NCBI GenBank assembly: GCA_963710535.1
Contig: CAVQAW010000003.1
Coordinates: 930,001 to 994,000, forward strand
Direction of reading: 5' to 3'
DNA from: Pelagihabitans sp963710535
GTDB lineage: Bacteria > Bacteroidota > Bacteroidia > Flavobacteriales > Flavobacteriaceae
DNA length: 64,000 nucleotides
The notes under the pieces are model-generated. The model saw only the letters and a list, made by a program, of their open reading frames with translations. It was not told the origin of the DNA and ran no database searches. This document shows, piece after piece, positions 27,644 to 37,319 of the stretch. The first letter of the stretch is position 1; the number at the start of each line of letters is the position of its first letter. Made by a program: the position numbers and the translations under genes.

Positions 27644-29407
27644 TTATTTTTTTTCAAAAACCAGGATATCCATGATGCTATTACCGCCGCTGATATCTTT
27701 TAAAGCCATACGGTTGGAATCGATTTCGAAAAGGTCCCAGTCATCGGTAAGCTCGCCGAGCGGGTTTTCCTCCCCTAAATTGAGATAAACCTTCAATTTG
27801 CCATCGCTGTTTCTGAGCACCCTCCAGTAGGCCAGCAAGGTCGGGCCGGTTTCACCAGTGGTCACGGCGAGCACATTGGCACCTTGGAAGTTAAAGGTAT
27901 ACGCCATAAAATCGGCTGTCTCATCCACCTCGCCACTGCTAAATTGTGCGACCATCCAATCGCCGCCCATAAGGATGTTTCTTATTTCCATGACATCACC
28001 GTCATCGATGTTGTCGTTGCAAACGCGCTCCAAGATCAGTTCATAATCGGTACCCTCGATTTCAAATTTCAATCGATCGTTCCTCAACTCGCTCAAGGGC
28101 CACTCAAAACTTACGCCGGGCTCTTCACCCATTACAATGGCCATCACCAACCTGCCTTGGGCATTCAATGCGATTTCCCAGGTACCTTGGGAGGTCAGTT
28201 CCCCATTGCTCAAGGTCACCACGCCTTCGGCCATGAATTCGAACTCAAAGCCCAAAAGCCTCCGGATCTCCTCACCGCCTACCGTCACTTCTTCTATCAC
28301 CCAATTGCATTCCCTTAAGATGCCCCTGAGCGTATTGGGATCCTGGTCGATGATGTCACATACGCTTTCCATCAAGATTCTATTGCCCTCACCGGAGAAT
28401 AATTTGATCTTGCCTGGCGCTATTTCATAGACGAACCATTCCAGATTGAAGTCGACGAGAACATCAAATTCAAGCTTCAAAAGCACCCTCCAGTCATTCA
28501 CCCTGGTGCTCCATGTTCCGGTGAGGCTATTGCCCATTCTATCAAGAACCGTAACGCTGCCATCTTCTTTGAAATTCATCAACCATTCGCGATATTGATC
28601 GATCTGGCTGATGTTGTCCCTATCGATGGCGGTGATCAACCATGGACATTCGACCAACAAATTGTCTAAGCGCTCTTTGGTGAAATCGTCATCATTGTAG
28701 TCATTGTCATCATCTTCGTCACATTCGGTTTTGGCTCGTTCTATGGCATCGGCCAATTCCGCATTGCTGCTTACCCGAATTTCAGAACCGTCGTATAGCT
28801 CCAGGGCAATGGGAAATTCGATGCTCACCAAATCCGTACCGTCAAGGCCAGCTAAAAAACGGCGAAATTCTTTATCGCTCTCCACGACCACATTACCGGT
28901 CTGCTGCAAATTGGCATCGAATGTGAACAACTTGATCGGGTACACGAAATCGATGCATTCGATATCGTCGTCCTGTCCGCCCTCGGTACATTGATCGGCC
29001 AATTCGCGCAAATCATCCATATTGTTCAAAGTGATGTCGCTAAAATCGGCAAGGGATACCGTGATCGGGAAGATAATGTCCAATAGGTCTTCATCATCAT
29101 CCAAGGCGTCAAAAACGGCTTCGATCTTATCAAGATCGGGAAGGGCGTTGATGGTGATTTCTGCCCCGTTTACCTTCACGGTATAGGGAAAATGAATATT
29201 AAAACAGCTGGTACCGTCCACAATATTGTCGGTAGACCCATCATTGGAAACAGTTCTTTCCAACAACTTTGCCGTATTGGAATTGGCAAGCAGGGTTTCC
29301 TGTTCATTGACCGAATCTACTTCTTCAAATTCATCTTGACAGGCGGTAAATGCCAAGACCATAAGTGTAAGGACAATGTAGGTGGCATGCTTAAAATACT
29401 TTTTCAT
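27644..29407 (-). CDS. 587-residue repeat lipoprotein with three lipocalin-like domains
   Basis: A large lipoprotein (lipobox FTAC, Cys23). The N-terminal half shows four similar beta segments about 40 residues apart with F/Y-P-x-x-V/L at 73-77, 113-117, 156-160 and 198-202. Each is followed by an x-I-T-V/L strand and an acidic helix ending in Cys for two of them. Acidic linkers occur at about 139-150 and 229-241. The C-terminal half has three repeats of about 105 residues (250-350, 362-463, 477-587), each with an early W, an F-x-F strand, a G-x-W turn and a terminal V-C or V-F. It is divergent from the ECF sigma gene. I know of no defined function; the acidic repeats could bind calcium. Confidence 0.75.
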   Translation of the reverse strand: MKKYFKHATYIVLTLMVLAFTACQDEFEEVDSVNEQETLLANSNTAKLLERTVSNDGSTDNIVDGTSCFNIHFPYTVKVNGAEITINALPDLDKIEAVFDALDDDEDLLDIIFPITVSLADFSDITLNNMDDLRELADQCTEGGQDDDIECIDFVYPIKLFTFDANLQQTGNVVVESDKEFRRFLAGLDGTDLVSIEFPIALELYDGSEIRVSSNAELADAIERAKTECDEDDDNDYNDDDFTKERLDNLLVECPWLITAIDRDNISQIDQYREWLMNFKEDGSVTVLDRMGNSLTGTWSTRVNDWRVLLKLEFDVLVDFNLEWFVYEIAPGKIKLFSGEGNRILMESVCDIIDQDPNTLRGILRECNWVIEEVTVGGEEIRRLLGFEFEFMAEGVVTLSNGELTSQGTWEIALNAQGRLVMAIVMGEEPGVSFEWPLSELRNDRLKFEIEGTDYELILERVCNDNIDDGDVMEIRNILMGGDWMVAQFSSGEVDETADFMAYTFNFQGANVLAVTTGETGPTLLAYWRVLRNSDGKLKVYLNLGEENPLGELTDDWDLFEIDSNRMALKDISGGNSIMDILVFEKK

Positions 29408-29531
29408 AACGATTTGGATTTTTTTGTTACTTCATCCTTAAAACAATCGATATTGAAAACACCCTACCCCAAATCTTAATTTTTTTTGAAATAACTTGTT
29501 CAACAATTCGTTTAATCACTGATGCCGCCGA

Positions 29532-30137
29532 TTGTTTAAAGGCGATATCGTACTGCATTCAGGTGTTAAATACTTGTTCGATGCTGCTGTAAACCATAAT
29601 GTATATCTAAAAAATTCGACCAACTTGGAAACCAACAACAAGGATAACGTCTGTGAAGAAATGGTGTTCGCCAACATCTTCAGGGCTCATTCAAAAACGG
29701 TTTTTAACTATATTTATTATAAGTTCGGCAATGAAGAAAAGGCCCATGATGCCGTACAAGAGGCATTTGTAAAACTTTGGGAGAACTGCGGCAAAGTTTC
29801 GCCGGAAAAAGCCAAATCGTTCGTTTACACCGTGGCCAACAACCTTTATTTGAATGTGATCAAAGCCGAGAAGGTGCGGTTGAAATATGCCGACAAGTCG
29901 CTCAAGACGACCCAGGAATCGCCCGAATACCTGATGGAACAGAAGCAGTTCCAAGAAAAATTGGATCGGGCATTGGACAGTTTGCCTGAAAACCAGCGCA
30001 CCGTTTTTTTACTGAACCGGATCGATGGAAAGAAATATGCGGAAATTGCAGAGATGGAGGGGGTGAGCGTCAAAGCGATAGAAAAACGAATGCATCTGGC
30101 CCTAAAAACCTTGAGGGATCAAATCGATGGGGTCTAA
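29532..30137 (+). CDS. ECF RNA polymerase sigma factor (FecI-like)
   Basis: Encodes 201 residues with sigma region 2 (FNYIYYKFGNEEKAHDAVQ) and region 4 (LPENQRTVFLLNRIDG, then the helix-turn-helix YAEIAEMEGVSVKAIEKRMH). The N-terminus is about 40 residues longer than usual; a TTG near 29622 or the ATG before VFANIF could be the true start. Together with the FecR-type anti-sigma gene directly after it, this forms a cell-surface signalling pair that probably activates the receptor operon. Confidence 0.85.
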   Translation: MFKGDIVLHSGVKYLFDAAVNHNVYLKNSTNLETNNKDNVCEEMVFANIFRAHSKTVFNYIYYKFGNEEKAHDAVQEAFVKLWENCGKVSPEKAKSFVYTVANNLYLNVIKAEKVRLKYADKSLKTTQESPEYLMEQKQFQEKLDRALDSLPENQRTVFLLNRIDGKKYAEIAEMEGVSVKAIEKRMHLALKTLRDQIDGV

Positions 30138-30256
30138 ATCGACCGAGATTTGGGCCGTGAAGCTGGCCAACAAAACAACCGCTCCACAACATCAAGTCGA
30201 TAAAAGGTAGGGTTTTGTGAAGGTTGGTTGTTATTAAAGTATTAAAGCTTGAAACC

Positions 30257-31168
30257 ATGCAAGAGAATTACTTAGCAAAATGGCTCAACAACGAGCTCAC
30301 AGAGGCAGAGCTGGCAGAATTTAAAAAATCTGATACCTATGCCTCGTACCAGCGCATCGTCGAGGCAACCGATACCCTTGAAGCCCCAGATTTTGATATG
30401 GAAGGGGCCTTGATCGAGGTCAAGAACAGAAGGTTCCTAAAAGACACCAAGGTAGTGCAGCTGGCGCCTTTCAAAATGTTCCTGCGCGTCGCAGCGGTGG
30501 TGGCGGTACTTTTGGCCGGTGCCTATCTTTATTTGAACAGTCTCAACGAATCGGTGACCACTCAGTATGCCGAAAACAAGGAGGTGTTGTTGCCCGATCA
30601 TTCTGAAATTGTTTTGAACGCCGATTCCGAAATCAGCTATAGTATTAAGAAATGGGACCAACAGCGCAACGTGAATCTCGAAGGGGAAGCTTTCTTCAAG
30701 GTGGCCAAGGGCAAACGCTTTACGGTAATCACCGATGGCGGAAGCGTTGCGGTACTGGGAACCCAGTTCAATGTGGAAAACAGAAAGGGATTTTTCGAAG
30801 TGACCTGTTATGAAGGTTTGGTGAGCGTTAGCTTTAAAGGTAAAGAAACAAAATTGCCAGCAGGCACATCCTTTGTTGCCATTAATGGCAATATAGTAAC
30901 CGCAGAAAACCCTGATGCCAACCTACCCGCATGGATGAACCAGGAGAGCAGCTTCAAAAGTATACCTTTGAAATACGTGCTTGCCGAATTTGAAAGACAG
31001 CATAATATCGAGGTGGTGACCCGTAATGTAGATACAGAACAATTGTTCACAGGTACCTTCAGTAATACAGATGCCAACTTGGCTTTGCAGAGCATCAGTA
31101 TTCCTTCCCAAATAAAGTTTAAATTTGAGGGGAATAAAGTGTTGTTCTATGCCGAAAACACTCCGTAA
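30257..31168 (+). CDS. FecR family anti-sigma factor
   Basis: Encodes 303 residues from the ATG at 30257 (MQENYLAKWL); an open extension of 11 codons upstream is unlikely. A short cytoplasmic part is followed by one membrane helix at about 75-94, the FecR domain (about 110-220) with YSIKKWDQQRNVNLEGEAFF, and a DUF4974-type C-terminal domain (FKSIPLKYVLAEFERQHNIE). It senses the receptor in the periplasm and controls the sigma factor. Its stop overlaps the start of the receptor gene by 20 bases. Confidence 0.88.
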   Translation: MQENYLAKWLNNELTEAELAEFKKSDTYASYQRIVEATDTLEAPDFDMEGALIEVKNRRFLKDTKVVQLAPFKMFLRVAAVVAVLLAGAYLYLNSLNESVTTQYAENKEVLLPDHSEIVLNADSEISYSIKKWDQQRNVNLEGEAFFKVAKGKRFTVITDGGSVAVLGTQFNVENRKGFFEVTCYEGLVSVSFKGKETKLPAGTSFVAINGNIVTAENPDANLPAWMNQESSFKSIPLKYVLAEFERQHNIEVVTRNVDTEQLFTGTFSNTDANLALQSISIPSQIKFKFEGNKVLFYAENTP

Positions 31169-33671
31169 GGCATTATCCTTATTTGTTTGTCTTTGCATGC
31201 TTTCCGCCTTGACCACCAAGGCCCAGGAAACAGCGGCCCCTGTCTACCTCATACCCTTTATCCAAAAACTGGAAGAAGATTTTGATATCAAGTTTTCCTA
31301 TGTCGATGATGACTTGCGGAATGTTCAGATCAAGATTCCCAATAGCGTAGATCTTGAAGAAATCCTGAACAGTATCACGAACCAAACCCAGATCAAGATA
31401 CAAAGGATCAGCGATCGTTACTATTCCATGGCCAAAAGCAGTACGGTAGACATTTGCGCCACGGTGTTGGATAATTTTGAGGAAAATACCGTTATGGGGG
31501 CGACCGTAGAAGTTTTGGGGAGCAAGATTGCCATTGTGACCAACTCGGAGGGTCGCTTTACCCTGCAGAAAATACCAAGAAAAGCGATACTCCAGATCAA
31601 GTTTTTGGGCTTCAAAACCCTGTTCATCGAAGCCGGGGAACTGATCGACACCAACCCTTGCAAAACCGTACTGTTGGATCCATACTACCAGGAATTGGAG
31701 GAAGTGGTCGTTTACAAATTCCTGACAACCGGACTCACCAAGCAAACCGATGCCAGTATCTTATTGAACAGTTCTGAATTCGGCATACTGCCAGGCACCA
31801 TCGAACCCGATGTGCTACAAACCGTGCAAGCCCTTCCCGGTATCAAAAGCATAGATGAAACCGTTTCCGACATCAACATCAGAGGAGGCAGCAACGATCA
31901 AAACCTACTGCTTTGGGACGGCATCAAAATGTACCAATCGGGTCACTTTTTCGGGCTCATCTCCGCATTCAATCCTTATCTTACAGACAAGGTGATTTTG
32001 ATCAAAAACGGCTCCAGCGCCCAATATGGGGACGGGGTGAGCGGTATCATAGACATGCACACCACCAATGAGATCAAAGACCGATTTTTTGGAGGGGCGG
32101 GCATCAACCTGATCAGCGGGGACGTTTATGGGCAATTCCCCTTGGGCAACAAGATGGCCTTACAACTTTCGGCCAGACGCTCCCTCACCGATTTCTTCAA
32201 TACCCCTACCTATAACGAGTTCTTCGATCGGGCCTTTCAGGACAGCCAGATCGTGGAAAGGGAAGGCGATTTCTACTTTTACGACTTTACCGGGAAGTTG
32301 CTTTATGATATCGATGCGAAGCAGAAGTTGCGCCTGAGTTTTATAAACATCAACAATGCATTGGATTATTCGGAACTTTCCAGGGATACGAACAATGCCA
32401 CCCAAAGCAGTCTCGACCAGACCAACCTGTCATTCGGTGGCAGTTTGGACAGTGAATGGACAAAGCGGTTCACGACCTTTGTCAACATGTACTATACCAG
32501 GTACAATCTGGATGCCCGTAATATTTCTTCGGATGCCCAACAGCAGCTGTTCCAGAACAACCAAGTCAAAGAAACCGGATTGAAGCTCAATACCCATTTC
32601 CGTCCCATCGAAAATCTCAATTGGCTGAACGGGTATCAACTGAGCGAAACGGGGATTACCAATGGCACCAATGTAACCGCCCCTCCTTTCAACAGCAACA
32701 TCAAAGGGGTAGTGCGAACGCATTCGCTCTTTTCGGAAATCGGCTATACCTCGCCCTATCGGAATCTTTTCGCCCAGCTCGGGTTACGGTTGAACTACCT
32801 TCAAAATCCCGGGAATTTCGAAAAGGTGATCCTGGAACCCAGGCTGAACCTCAACTATCGCTTTTCAAAAGCGTGGAAGGCATTGGTTCTGGGCGAATTC
32901 AAGAGTCAGGCGACCAACCAGATCGTCGATCTGGAACAGAATTTCCTGGGCATCGAAAAAAGAAGATGGATCATCTCTGATGGGGAGGGCCTTCCGGTAA
33001 CCCAAAGCAAACAAGCTTCCTTGGGCATCAATTACGACCAAGAGAAATTGTACATTGGATTGGAGGGTTTTTATAAGGAGGTCAAAGGAATAAGCACGGC
33101 TACCCAAGGTTTTCAGAACCAAGACCAATTTAACGGGGAAATCGGAAAATATGAAGTAAGGGGCATAGAGTTTTTGATCAATAAGAAAACCGAGCGATAT
33201 AGTATCTGGACGAGTTATACCTATAATCTTAACGACTACACCTTCGAAGATATCGTACCTGACCAATTCCCCAATAATCTGGATATCAGGCATACCCTAA
33301 CCTTGGCCGGAACCTACGATATAGGCCAACTAAAACTCGGGGTAGGGCTCAACTACCGCAGTGGAAAACCCTATACCGAACCCTTGGCCAGTGACCCCAT
33401 CGATAGCAGCGTTTTTCCCAACCGCATCAATTACGACGAACCCAACGGTAGCCGGCTTCCGGAATATTTAAGGGCGGATGCCTCTGCCATTTACGATTTT
33501 GATCTTGGAAACCGGGCAGCGGCAACAATTGGTCTTTCGGTGCTCAATTTTACGGATCGCAAAAACATCTTCAATACCTATTACCGCCTGAATGCCTCGA
33601 ATGAAATTGAAAAAGTGGAAAACATATCCTTGGGCCTTACCCCTAACCTGAGTTTCCGAGTGCGTTTTTAA
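31149..33671 (+). CDS. TonB-dependent outer-membrane receptor with STN domain
   Basis: Encodes 840 residues. Signal peptide (1-26), STN signalling domain (about 30-88), a carboxypeptidase-type beta-sandwich (about 92-165), a plug (about 205-310) with INIRGGSNDQNLLLWDG, and a 22-strand beta-barrel ending in NLSFRVRF. The start ATG at 31149 lies inside the FecR gene. No SusD-like gene is adjacent, so this is a FecA-type siderophore, cobalamin or small-ligand receptor, not a glycan importer. The ligand is unknown. The STN domain links receptor occupancy to FecR. The stop overlaps that of blh by four bases. Confidence 0.88.
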   Translation: MPKTLRKALSLFVCLCMLSALTTKAQETAAPVYLIPFIQKLEEDFDIKFSYVDDDLRNVQIKIPNSVDLEEILNSITNQTQIKIQRISDRYYSMAKSSTVDICATVLDNFEENTVMGATVEVLGSKIAIVTNSEGRFTLQKIPRKAILQIKFLGFKTLFIEAGELIDTNPCKTVLLDPYYQELEEVVVYKFLTTGLTKQTDASILLNSSEFGILPGTIEPDVLQTVQALPGIKSIDETVSDINIRGGSNDQNLLLWDGIKMYQSGHFFGLISAFNPYLTDKVILIKNGSSAQYGDGVSGIIDMHTTNEIKDRFFGGAGINLISGDVYGQFPLGNKMALQLSARRSLTDFFNTPTYNEFFDRAFQDSQIVEREGDFYFYDFTGKLLYDIDAKQKLRLSFININNALDYSELSRDTNNATQSSLDQTNLSFGGSLDSEWTKRFTTFVNMYYTRYNLDARNISSDAQQQLFQNNQVKETGLKLNTHFRPIENLNWLNGYQLSETGITNGTNVTAPPFNSNIKGVVRTHSLFSEIGYTSPYRNLFAQLGLRLNYLQNPGNFEKVILEPRLNLNYRFSKAWKALVLGEFKSQATNQIVDLEQNFLGIEKRRWIISDGEGLPVTQSKQASLGINYDQEKLYIGLEGFYKEVKGISTATQGFQNQDQFNGEIGKYEVRGIEFLINKKTERYSIWTSYTYNLNDYTFEDIVPDQFPNNLDIRHTLTLAGTYDIGQLKLGVGLNYRSGKPYTEPLASDPIDSSVFPNRINYDEPNGSRLPEYLRADASAIYDFDLGNRAAATIGLSVLNFTDRKNIFNTYYRLNASNEIEKVENISLGLTPNLSFRVRF

Positions 33672-34570
33672 TCCCGATTCAAGCGATTGATTACCAAAAC
33701 ATGGGGGAAAGTGATCGCCGCCAAAAACGAGAAGAAAAAGGAAAGGGAGGTTTCGACATTGTTCCTAAAGACATATAACAACAACAGCAGGCCCAAAACG
33801 GAAATGACCCAATAGGGAAAGGATGATCTGATATAATGACGAATACTCTTACGTCCGATATTGCCATACAAATACATGATCTGATCCGCAAGGGAGGGAA
33901 GCGAATGCCATAGGATAAAATAAATGGCAAAGGCCCAGAGCAGCGAGGCCGTATTAAAAATCACAAAGAACACCAGAACAAAAAAAACCTCTTTCGGCAA
34001 ATGGGCCCGAACCGACCCCTTATACCACAAATAGCCAAGTGCGGCCAGACTTCCCGAAGCGCTGAACACCAAACCATACCCATAGACCAACTTGGGCAGG
34101 TCATGGCCCGTAATGGTGGCAATCACCCCAGAGACTTCCGACCAATGGGCATAAAAAAGCAGAAAAAGGATAAAAAGGCCATAAAAAAGGTAGAAGACAA
34201 AACTCATGGTACTGGATTCCTTTAGCTTAATAAGCCAGTGCTGTTCCCCAAAATGGTAACCGCTAAAAACGATAAAGGAGAGCAGCGCGATGGTAGGAAT
34301 GAAATAAAACAGGGCCAGGCTGGTCCCCACGAAAATGATATAGTAGGCCAGCACCGTTATGAATCCCTTCCCACTGATATTGGTATGCTTCGACTTTTGC
34401 AACAACTTCAGATCATTGGCCCCATGTAGGATGCCAAATGTAAGGATCAGGACGTAAGCCAGAATATTCTCCACATCATCACCGAAAAAAACGGCCAACC
34501 ACAGCGCAAAAAAGGTAGAAACCACAATAAAACTGTGCAATTTCCCATAATTGAGCGCTGTATTTTCCAT
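33668..34570 (-). CDS. blh: beta-carotene 15,15'-dioxygenase, Brp/Blh family
   Basis: Encodes 300 residues with eight or nine membrane segments. The family motifs HGANDLKL (49-56), GYHFGEQHW, LWHSLPSL and FPHVLVI supply the histidines that hold the iron. Brp/Blh enzymes cleave beta-carotene into two retinal molecules. The divergently transcribed rhodopsin gene right next to it uses retinal as its chromophore, so the pair is functionally matched. Carotenoid synthesis genes must lie elsewhere. Confidence 0.93.
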   Translation of the reverse strand: MENTALNYGKLHSFIVVSTFFALWLAVFFGDDVENILAYVLILTFGILHGANDLKLLQKSKHTNISGKGFITVLAYYIIFVGTSLALFYFIPTIALLSFIVFSGYHFGEQHWLIKLKESSTMSFVFYLFYGLFILFLLFYAHWSEVSGVIATITGHDLPKLVYGYGLVFSASGSLAALGYLWYKGSVRAHLPKEVFFVLVFFVIFNTASLLWAFAIYFILWHSLPSLADQIMYLYGNIGRKSIRHYIRSSFPYWVISVLGLLLLLYVFRNNVETSLSFFFSFLAAITFPHVLVINRLNRD

Positions 34571-34621
34571 AATGTGTAAAATTTTTAACTTAAAATTAAA
34601 TATTTAGTGTTTAATTTTTTA

Positions 34622-34629
34622 TAAATTTA
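34622..34629 (+). promoter_or_regulatory. candidate -7 box for the rhodopsin gene
   Basis: TAAATTTA matches seven of eight positions of the Bacteroidota -7 element TAnnTTTG, 32 bases before the rhodopsin ATG, in a very AT-rich 91-base divergent gap. A clear -33 TTTG is not visible at the expected spacing, so this is only a candidate. Confidence 0.3.
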
Positions 34630-34661
34630 CTTAAACAAAACTAATTTAACTCTATTAATTT

Positions 34662-35396
34662 ATGGAAACTTTTCTAACTTCGATTCCCTTGGTGTCCAAA
34701 ATGGCCACCAATGACTATGTGGGCTTTACCTTTTTCGTTGGCTGTATGGCCATGATGGCGGCCTCTGCTTTTTTCTTCTTTTCTATGAACAGCTATGATA
34801 GGAAATGGAGAACTTCCATCCTGGTTTCAGGATTGATCACCTTCATCGCCGCGGTGCACTATTGGTACATGCGCGATTACTGGGCCAACTTCGGTGAGTC
34901 CCCGACCTTTTTCCGCTATGTGGACTGGATTTTGACCGTGCCCCTGATGTGCGTTGAATTCTACCTCATCCTCAAAGTGGCAGGTGCCAAAAAATCCTTG
35001 ATGTGGCGATTGATCTTCCTTTCGGTGATCATGTTGGTTACCGGATACTTGGGAGAAGCCGTATTCAGGGACCAAGCCTGGTTATGGGGCTTGATTTCAG
35101 GAATCGCCTACTTCATCATCGTTTATGATATTTGGTTGGGTCAGGCCAAGAAACTGGCCGAAGCTGCCGGAGGTGCGGTCTTGACCGCCCACAAAACACT
35201 TTGCTGGTTCGTGTTGGTAGGATGGGCCATCTATCCCATCGGCTACATGGCCGGTACCCCAGGATGGTACGAAGGCTTCTTTGGTGGGCTTTCCATGGAC
35301 GTTGTGTACAACATCGGTGATGCCATCAACAAGATCGGTTTTGGTCTTGTGGTCTACAATTTAGCAGTAACCGCCACTGCAAAAGCAGAAGCATAA
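34662..35396 (+). CDS. proteorhodopsin, light-driven proton pump
   Basis: A 244-residue seven-helix retinal protein. Helix C reads RYVDWILTVPLMCVEF (85-100): D88 (acceptor), T92 and E99 (donor) give the DTE proton-pump motif. M96 stands at the spectral-tuning position where Leu or Met predicts green absorption and Gln predicts blue. H66 in helix B is the counter-ion partner, and K224 in helix G (INKIGFGLVVYN) binds retinal. An NDQ sodium-pump motif is absent. Transcription is divergent from blh. Confidence 0.95.
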   Translation: METFLTSIPLVSKMATNDYVGFTFFVGCMAMMAASAFFFFSMNSYDRKWRTSILVSGLITFIAAVHYWYMRDYWANFGESPTFFRYVDWILTVPLMCVEFYLILKVAGAKKSLMWRLIFLSVIMLVTGYLGEAVFRDQAWLWGLISGIAYFIIVYDIWLGQAKKLAEAAGGAVLTAHKTLCWFVLVGWAIYPIGYMAGTPGWYEGFFGGLSMDVVYNIGDAINKIGFGLVVYNLAVTATAKAEA

Positions 35397-35422
35397 GTTA
35401 TTGTTAATTTAGTTGGTTGTTG

Positions 35423-35449
35423 AAAGGCCGCTCTTATGGAGCGGCCTTT
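35423..35449 (+). terminator. intrinsic terminator of the rhodopsin gene
   Basis: AAAGGCCGCTC (35423-35433) pairs with GAGCGGCCTTT (35439-35449) across a five-base loop and runs into TTTT. It is nearly symmetrical and could also stop transcripts coming from argS on the other strand. Confidence 0.85.
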
Positions 35450-35531
35450 TTATGTTTAATCATAATAAGAAATGACCAAACGATAACGGATAAAGATGCC
35501 CTGTCCAAAACCGGTCTTCCCAGGTTTTATC

Positions 35532-37319
35532 CTACATTCTTTCCGGAACTTGAATGCCTAAGAGATGGAATGCCGATTGGATTACCTCGGCAACCTTTTT
35601 TGACAACTGTACCCGGAACATTTTCTTTTGCAATACGGGTTCCCCCAAGATCGTAACCTGTTGATAGAACGAATTGAATTCGCGCACCAGATCGTAGGTG
35701 TAGTTGGCGATCAATGCCGGGCTGAAGTTGTCTGCGGCCAATTGAATGGTCTCCGGAAACTGCAATAGCTGTTTGAGGAGCTCCTTTTCCTTTTCGTGCA
35801 GGCCCTCCGATAGGCTTACCACTTTTGAAGAATAATCGAACTCTGCATCGGCCCTTCTCAGGATGGATTGTATCCGGGCATAAGTGTACTGTATGAACGG
35901 CCCGGTATTGCCCTGAAAATCGACCGATTCCTTAGGGTCGAACAGAATGCGTTTTTTGGGATCCACTTTAAGGATATAATATTTCAGCGCCCCGAGGCCG
36001 ATCAGGCGATGGAGTTCCCCTTTTTCCGTTTCAGTGTAGTCTTCCAGCTTGCCCAATTCCTCGGAAATGGAAGCAGCGGTCTGGGTCATATCGGCCATCA
36101 GGTCGTCTGCGTCGACCACGGTGCCTTCGCGGCTCTTCATCTTGCCACTGGGCAGGTCAACCATACCATAGCTCAAATGGAACAGCTGCTTTGCCCAAGT
36201 GTATCCCAGCTTTTTAAGGATCAGGAACAAGACCTTAAAATGGTAGTCCTGTTCATTGCCAACGGTATAAACCATGCCGCCAATATCAGGATAGTCTTTC
36301 ACCCGTTGTATTGCCGTACCGATATCTTGTGTCATGTATACCGCGGTACCATCGGACCGCAGTACGATTTTTTCGTCCAAACCTTCGTCGGTGAGATCGA
36401 TCCAGACACTACCATCGTCCTTTTTATTAAAAACCCCTTCTTGAATCCCTTCCAAAACCACATCCTTCCCCAACAAATAGGTATCGCTCTCGTAGTAGAG
36501 CCTATCGAAATCTACCCCTAGGTTGCGATAGGTTTCCTCAAAACCGGCATAGACCCAGGCGTTCATTTTTTTCCAAAGGGAAACCACGGCCTTATCGCCC
36601 GCTTCCCATTGCAACAACATTTTTTGCGCTTCTTGAAGTATGGGGGCCTCCTTTTCGGCCGTTTTTGCGTCCTCACCGCCAGCAACCATGGCCGCGACCT
36701 CTTTTTTATATGCCTTGTCAAAGGCCACATAATAATTGCCCACCAATTTGTCGCCTTTTAAACCGCTGCTCTCAGGGGTGGCGCCGTTTCCGAACTTCTG
36801 CCAGGCCACCATGCTCTTACAGATGTGAATGCCGCGGTCGTTGATGATTTGGGTCTTGTACACCTTTTTGCCGGAAGCCTTCAGGATTTCCGCTACGGAA
36901 TACCCCAATAGGTTGTTGCGGATATGCCCCAAATGCAAGGGCTTATTGGTATTGGGAGAAGAATACTCCACCAAAATCGCGTCGGTATTGCTTGGTGTTT
37001 TAAAGCCATAGTGTTCGACCTCCTTGATGGCATTGAATGAATGCAGGTAATGATCATCACCAATCAGGAGGTTTAAAAACCCTTTGACCACATTAAAATC
37101 AATGACCGCTTCGACTTCATTGATCAAATACGATCCGATCTTGGCCCCGATCTGTTCCGGATTTCCCTTTACAAATCGAAGCATCGGGAAGATTACCACG
37201 GTAATATCCCCTTCAAAATCCTTGCGTGTGGGTTGAAATTCGACATTGGGCAGGACGACCCCAAAAACAGCATTTACGGCTTCCTTTACCTTTATATCTA
37301 GAACAGTTTGGAGGTCCAT
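35532..37319 (-). CDS. argS: arginyl-tRNA synthetase
   Basis: A 595-residue class I synthetase charging tRNA-Arg. The HIGH-type motif is HLGHIRN (in NKPLHLGHIRNNLLGY); the KMSKS-equivalent is MKSREGT; and the N-terminal additional domain (about 1-110) and the C-terminal DALR anticodon-binding domain, ending LGIQVPERM, are both present. Its length is normal. It is transcribed toward the rhodopsin gene and separate from its neighbours. Confidence 0.97.
   Translation of the reverse strand: MDLQTVLDIKVKEAVNAVFGVVLPNVEFQPTRKDFEGDITVVIFPMLRFVKGNPEQIGAKIGSYLINEVEAVIDFNVVKGFLNLLIGDDHYLHSFNAIKEVEHYGFKTPSNTDAILVEYSSPNTNKPLHLGHIRNNLLGYSVAEILKASGKKVYKTQIINDRGIHICKSMVAWQKFGNGATPESSGLKGDKLVGNYYVAFDKAYKKEVAAMVAGGEDAKTAEKEAPILQEAQKMLLQWEAGDKAVVSLWKKMNAWVYAGFEETYRNLGVDFDRLYYESDTYLLGKDVVLEGIQEGVFNKKDDGSVWIDLTDEGLDEKIVLRSDGTAVYMTQDIGTAIQRVKDYPDIGGMVYTVGNEQDYHFKVLFLILKKLGYTWAKQLFHLSYGMVDLPSGKMKSREGTVVDADDLMADMTQTAASISEELGKLEDYTETEKGELHRLIGLGALKYYILKVDPKKRILFDPKESVDFQGNTGPFIQYTYARIQSILRRADAEFDYSSKVVSLSEGLHEKEKELLKQLLQFPETIQLAADNFSPALIANYTYDLVREFNSFYQQVTILGEPVLQKKMFRVQLSKKVAEVIQSAFHLLGIQVPERM

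Noticed and set aside
34662..35396. Sodium or chloride pump rhodopsin
   Set aside because: Helix C shows D-T-E, not the NDQ or NTQ motifs, and H66 is kept as in proton pumps.
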